A stretch of DNA of 14,884 bases from CAZYBG01 sp964645155. Lineage in GTDB: Bacteria; Pseudomonadota; Alphaproteobacteria; Rhodobacterales; Rhodobacteraceae. The notes beneath the pieces are model-generated. The model had not been told where the DNA came from and did no database searches. It saw only the letters and a program-made list of their open reading frames with translations. Shown here in pieces: positions 12,038-14,884 of the stretch (position 1 is the first letter of the stretch; the number at the start of each line of letters is the position of its first letter). The DNA is taken from NCBI GenBank assembly GCA_964645155.1, contig CAZYBG010000080.1, positions 1-14,884 of the forward strand, given 5' to 3'. The position numbers were made by a program, and so were the translations under genes.

Positions 12038-12868
12038 ATGACGACCGCGAGCGACACGACGACCTGGCAGGGCGACCTCGGCCAGACCTGGGTGCGCGAG
12101 GCGGCGCTCCTCGATGCGCTGCAGGCCGGGGTCACGGCGGTGCTGATCGGCCGCTCCGGCATCCGGCCGGGCGAGGCGGTGCTTGATGTCGGCTGCGGGC
12201 CCGGGGTCGCCACCCGGGCGGCGGCGCTTGCCGCGGCGCCGGGCGGCCGCGTGACCGGCATCGACATCTCGCCGCCGATGATCGAGGCGGCGCGGCGCCA
12301 GGATGGGACCGGCATCGACTACCTCGTCGCCGATGCCGGCAGCCACCCGTTCCCGGCGGCCGCGTTCGACCGCATCGTCTCGCAGTTCGGCATGATGTTC
12401 TTTGCCGACAGCCGCGCGGCCTTCGCCAACCTGCGCCGCGCCGCGCGGCCCGGCGCGCGGCTGACCTTCGTCGCCTGGGCCGCCGCCGACCGCAACCCGT
12501 GGTTCGGCCTTGCCCGGGCCGCCGCGGTGGCCGAGCTCGGCGACGTGCCATCTGACCCCGACGGCCCCGGCCCGCTGCGTTTGCGCGATCGCGCGGCCAC
12601 TGCCCGCCTGCTTGAGGAGGCGGGCTGGGCGGCAGTTGGCGCCGAGGCGGTGGAGGTCGATCTGACGCCGCCCGGCACGCTGGCCGATCTGGCCCGGTTC
12701 GCGACGCGCGTCGGCCCCGCGGCCAGCCTGCTGCGGCTGCAAGGTGCCGACGATGCCGCGCGCGACCGGCTCGTCGCCCGGCTGGAAGCGGCGTTCACGC
12801 CCTTCGCCGGGCCCCGCGGCCTGCGCCTTCCCGCGCTCGTCAACCTGTACACCGCGACCGCCCCCTGA
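12038..12868 (+). CDS. Class I SAM-dependent methyltransferase
   Basis: The 276-residue protein has a Rossmann-type methyltransferase fold of the UbiE/Methyltransf_11 kind. Motif I is VLDVGCGPG (48-56), the acidic SAM-ribose residue is Asp76 in VTGIDIS, and the later motifs are VADAGSHPFPAAAFDRIVSQFGMMFF (98-122) and the RPGARLTFVAW strand (about 138-147). The C-terminal third (LRDRAATARLLEEAGW and beyond) probably shapes the acceptor site. The methyl acceptor cannot be read from the sequence. Start ATG 12038 follows GGAG at 12028-12031 with 6 nt spacing. It is divergent from the DUF59 gene and lies 46 nt before tgt in the same direction, so it may be cotranscribed with tgt, but a tRNA or queuosine role is not implied by that alone. 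Confidence 0.87.
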   Translation: MTTASDTTTWQGDLGQTWVREAALLDALQAGVTAVLIGRSGIRPGEAVLDVGCGPGVATRAAALAAAPGGRVTGIDISPPMIEAARRQDGTGIDYLVADAGSHPFPAAAFDRIVSQFGMMFFADSRAAFANLRRAARPGARLTFVAWAAADRNPWFGLARAAAVAELGDVPSDPDGPGPLRLRDRAATARLLEEAGWAAVGAEAVEVDLTPPGTLADLARFATRVGPAASLLRLQGADDAARDRLVARLEAAFTPFAGPRGLRLPALVNLYTATAP

Positions 12869-12914
12869 CCGACACGGCCTTGCGCGGCCGGGGCCGAACG
12901 CGCATGACGCGCCG

Positions 12915-14048
12915 ATGACCGGCTTTTCGTTCACCCTCGCCGCCACCGACGGCGCCGCCCGCACCGGCGTGATCCGCACGCCGCGAGGCGAGGTGCGGAC
13001 GCCCGCCTTCATGCCGGTGGGCACCGCAGGGACGGTCAAGGCGATGCTGCCGGAAAGCGTCCGCGCCACCGGCGCCGACATCCTGCTCGGCAACACCTAC
13101 CACCTGATGCTGCGGCCGACCGCCGAGCGCATCGCGCGGCTCGGCGGCCTGCACCGCTTCATGAACTGGGACCGGCCGATCCTGACGGATTCAGGCGGGT
13201 TCCAGGTGATGAGCCTGGCCGCCCTGCGCAAGCTCACCGAGGACGGCGTGACCTTCCAGAGCCACATCGACGGCTCGAAGCACCACCTGAGCCCCGAGCG
13301 CAGCATGGAGATCCAGCGCCTGCTGGGGTCCGACATCGTGATGGCCTTCGACGAATGCCCGGCGCTGCCCGCGCCCGAGGCCGAGGTCGCCCGCGCCATG
13401 CGGCTGTCGATGCGCTGGGCCGCGCGGTCGAAGGCAGCGTTCGGCGACCGCCCGGGGCACGCGCTCTTCGGCATCCAGCAGGGCGGGGTGTCACCCGAGC
13501 TTCGGGAGGAAAGCGCCGAGAAACTCAGGGAAATCGGCTTTGACGGCTACGCCATCGGCGGCCTTGCCGTGGGCGAGGGGCAGGCGGCGATGTTTGGCGT
13601 GGTCGACCATGCGCCCGCCATGCTGCCGCCGGACCGGCCGCGCTACCTGATGGGCGTCGGCAAGCCCGACGACATCGTCGGCGCGGTCGCGCGCGGGATC
13701 GACATGATGGACTGCGTGCTGCCGTCGCGCTCGGGCCGCACCGGGCAGGCCTTCACCCGCCGCGGCGTGGTGAACATCAAGAACGCCCGCCACCAGGACG
13801 ACCCCCGCCCGTTGGACGAGGCCTGCGCCTGCCCGGCTTGCCGGGGCTATTCGCGCGCCTACCTGCACCACGTCTTCCGCTCGGGCGAGATCATCGCCTC
13901 GATGCTGCTGACCTGGCACAACCTGCATTACTACCAGGAGCTGATGGCCGGGCTGCGGGAGGCGATCGCGGCGGGGCGCCTCGCCGCCTTCGTGGAGGCG
14001 TTCCACGCGCTCCGGGCCGAGGGCGATATCGAGCCGCTTCGGAAATGA
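12915..14048 (+). CDS. tgt: tRNA-guanine(34) transglycosylase
   Basis: Tgt swaps guanine-34 for preQ1 in tRNAs with GUN anticodons, the committing step of queuosine placement. The 377-residue product has full family length. It shows the TDSGGFQVMSL block (Asp92), the substrate-binding AFDECPA (Asp146) and GGLAVGE, and the catalytic nucleophile Asp266 in GIDMMDCVLPSRSGR. The structural zinc site is C-x-C-x2-C...H (Cys304, Cys306, Cys309, His335). Start ATG 12915 (MTGFSFTLAATDG) is placed by the family N terminus; the frame is open to 12744 but that part lies inside the methyltransferase gene. The ribosome site is weak, so translation may depend on the upstream gene. lon follows after 196 nt. 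Confidence 0.97.
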   Translation: MTGFSFTLAATDGAARTGVIRTPRGEVRTPAFMPVGTAGTVKAMLPESVRATGADILLGNTYHLMLRPTAERIARLGGLHRFMNWDRPILTDSGGFQVMSLAALRKLTEDGVTFQSHIDGSKHHLSPERSMEIQRLLGSDIVMAFDECPALPAPEAEVARAMRLSMRWAARSKAAFGDRPGHALFGIQQGGVSPELREESAEKLREIGFDGYAIGGLAVGEGQAAMFGVVDHAPAMLPPDRPRYLMGVGKPDDIVGAVARGIDMMDCVLPSRSGRTGQAFTRRGVVNIKNARHQDDPRPLDEACACPACRGYSRAYLHHVFRSGEIIASMLLTWHNLHYYQELMAGLREAIAAGRLAAFVEAFHALRAEGDIEPLRK

Positions 14049-14078
14049 GGCCCGGCGCCGTCCACCCTTCCGTCACAA

Positions 14079-14106
14079 TCCGCCCTTGCTCCTGCCACGG
14101 GGCGGA
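14079..14106 (+). terminator. GC-rich hairpin after tgt
   Basis: TCCGCCC (14079-14085) and GGGCGGA (14100-14106) form a perfect 7-bp stem with a 14-nt loop, 31 nt after the tgt stop. No T-run follows, so if it ends transcription it would be a weak or factor-dependent terminator, separating tgt from lon. Confidence 0.4.
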
Positions 14107-14139
14107 GTCATGGTCGCTGGAACGTGCGGGCCTATCTGG

Positions 14140-14167
14140 TTGAAACGGGTCTGGGCCTGCCCCAAGT
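14140..14167 (+). promoter_or_regulatory. Sigma-32 (RpoH)-like heat-shock promoter of lon
   Basis: TTGAAA (14140-14145) and CCCCAAGT (14160-14167) are 14 nt apart, close to the E. coli sigma-32 pattern TTGAAA-N13/15-CCCCATNT with one mismatch in the -10. It lies directly ahead of lon, a standard heat-shock gene, which supports the call. The predicted start near 14174 gives a leader of about 70 nt. Confidence 0.5.
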
Positions 14168-14182
14168 ATTGAGGCCTGACGG

Positions 14183-14240
14183 GGAAGGCCGGGTGCTGCC
14201 GGACGTCCGGGGCCGGTGCCTTCCTGCGCTACAAAGGAAA
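14183..14240 (+). promoter_or_regulatory. Structured lon leader with possible Shine-Dalgarno pairing
   Basis: GGAAGGC (14183-14189) can pair with GCCTTCC (14218-14224), enclosing the perfect palindrome CCGGACGTCCGG (14199-14210). The TTCC of the 3' arm (14221-14224) can alternatively pair with GGAA (14236-14239) in the lon ribosome site. The two folds are mutually exclusive, so the leader could control translation. Confidence 0.35.
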
Positions 14241-14244
14241 CGCC

Positions 14245-14884
14245 ATGAAAGAGTCCCTGAACCCCAGCTACCCGGTCCTGCCGCTGCGCGACATCGTGGT
14301 GTTCCCGCACATGATCGTGCCGCTCTTCGTGGGCCGCGAGAAATCGGTGCGGGCGCTGGAAGAGGTGATGCAGGACGACAAGCAGATCCTGCTGGCAAGC
14401 CAGATCGACCCCACCGAGGATGATCCGAAGACCGAGGGGATCTACAGGTCCGGCGTGCTCGCCAATGTCCTGCAGCTCCTCAAGCTTCCCGACGGCACCG
14501 TGAAGGTGCTGGTCGAGGGCCGGCGGCGGGTGCGGATCCTGACCTACATCGCGAACGCGAACTTCTTCGAGGCGCGCGCCGAACTGCTCGACGAGACCGT
14601 CGGCGACGAGGCCGCGGTCGAGGCGCTGACCCGTTCGGTCGCCGACGAGTTCGAGCGGTACGCCAAGATCAAGAAGAACATCCCCGAGGAGGCGCTGTCC
14701 GCCGTCGCCGAGACGCGCGAACCCGCCAAGCTCGCCGACCTCGTCGCGGGCCACCTCGGCGTCGATGTCCGGCAGAAGCAGGAGCTGCTCGAGACGCTCG
14801 GCATCGACGAGCGCCTGGAGCGGGTCTACGGCCTGATGCAGGGCGAGATGTCGGTCCTGCAGGTCGAGAAGAAGATCAAGAGCC
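14245..14884 (+). CDS. lon: ATP-dependent Lon protease, N-terminal part (partial)
   Basis: Lon is the cytoplasmic AAA+ serine protease that degrades misfolded and selected regulatory proteins. The window holds the first 213 residues of a protein normally about 800 long, cut by the right edge. The N-terminal substrate-binding LON domain is clear: YPVLPLRDIVVFPHMIVPLF (9-28), GREKSVRALEE, LASQIDPTEDDP, LLKLPDGTVKVLVEGRRRV and the helical region that begins near residue 125 (ADEFERYAKIKKNIPEEAL), ending in the start of the coiled-coil (MSVLQVEKKIK). The AAA+ and protease domains lie outside the window. ATG 14245 follows AAAGGA (14233-14238) at good spacing. A sigma-32-like promoter and structured leader precede it. 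The tgt-lon order fits a Rhodobacterales chromosome. Confidence 0.96.
   Translation, partial: MKESLNPSYPVLPLRDIVVFPHMIVPLFVGREKSVRALEEVMQDDKQILLASQIDPTEDDPKTEGIYRSGVLANVLQLLKLPDGTVKVLVEGRRRVRILTYIANANFFEARAELLDETVGDEAAVEALTRSVADEFERYAKIKKNIPEEALSAVAETREPAKLADLVAGHLGVDVRQKQELLETLGIDERLERVYGLMQGEMSVLQVEKKIKS

Noticed and set aside
12744..12914. 57-residue N-terminal extension of tgt
   Set aside because: It lies within the methyltransferase reading frame and has no similarity to Tgt; the family N terminus begins at 12915.
1..14884. CRISPR array, tRNA or rRNA genes, insertion sequences
   Set aside because: No regularly spaced repeats, no cloverleaf-like segments and no transposase or terminal inverted repeats were seen when reading both strands.

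Overview
The window comes from a very GC-rich chromosome with long antisense reading frames behind almost every gene. Protein sequence style and gene order (glmU-glmS, tgt-lon, SUF-type Fe-S factors) suggest an alphaproteobacterium, most likely Rhodobacterales (Rhodobacter/Paracoccus-like). This assignment rests on recognition of the proteins, not on a search. I see no rRNA, tRNA, insertion sequence, phage gene or CRISPR array; it is mainly a housekeeping stretch with one accessory-looking island.

Layout. (1) 1-1643: the 3' end of anmK (peptidoglycan recycling) runs into the end of a convergent rarD-type EamA transporter; divergent from rarD is a small secreted protein of unknown function. 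(2) 7639 down to 1654, minus strand: glmU, glmS, a PNPOx-like flavin-fold protein, an AlkD-like DNA glycosylase, moaA and a cupin_5 protein. The first four are tightly packed (4-nt gap, 1-nt overlap, 18-nt gap) and look like one transcription unit making UDP-GlcNAc plus two passengers; moaA and the cupin follow after gaps of 90 and 55 nt. (3) 7795-8457: a phosphoglycolate phosphatase-type HAD gene, divergent from glmU. (4) 8461-11902, mostly minus strand: an A-type Fe-S carrier (SufA/IscA type) and a SufT-like DUF59 protein flank a block of a DUF3307 membrane protein, a SatD-family protein, a LysR regulator and a divergent 60-residue ORF. (5) 12038-14884, plus strand: a class I SAM methyltransferase, tgt and the start of lon.

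The most interesting part is the satD-DUF3307 pair (8893-10405). Read against the class III nucleotidyl cyclase pattern, the SatD N-terminal domain keeps both metal-binding aspartates at the right spacing and the late arginine, but has Thr in the Asn position and Arg in the adenine-selecting Lys position; a helix-turn-helix-like segment follows. The membrane partner carries repeated His/Asp motifs at predicted membrane helices. A 21-bp dyad overlaps the candidate satD promoter, and a related GCAAGCG element lies ahead of the DUF3307 gene. Together these suggest a self-regulated nucleotide-sensing or nucleotide-making module with a membrane effector. This is inference from the sequence alone.

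At the right edge, lon has a sigma-32-like promoter and a strongly foldable leader whose 3' arm could pair with the Shine-Dalgarno sequence. Coding starts were chosen by family conservation and ribosome binding sites because many frames stay open far upstream of the real start.
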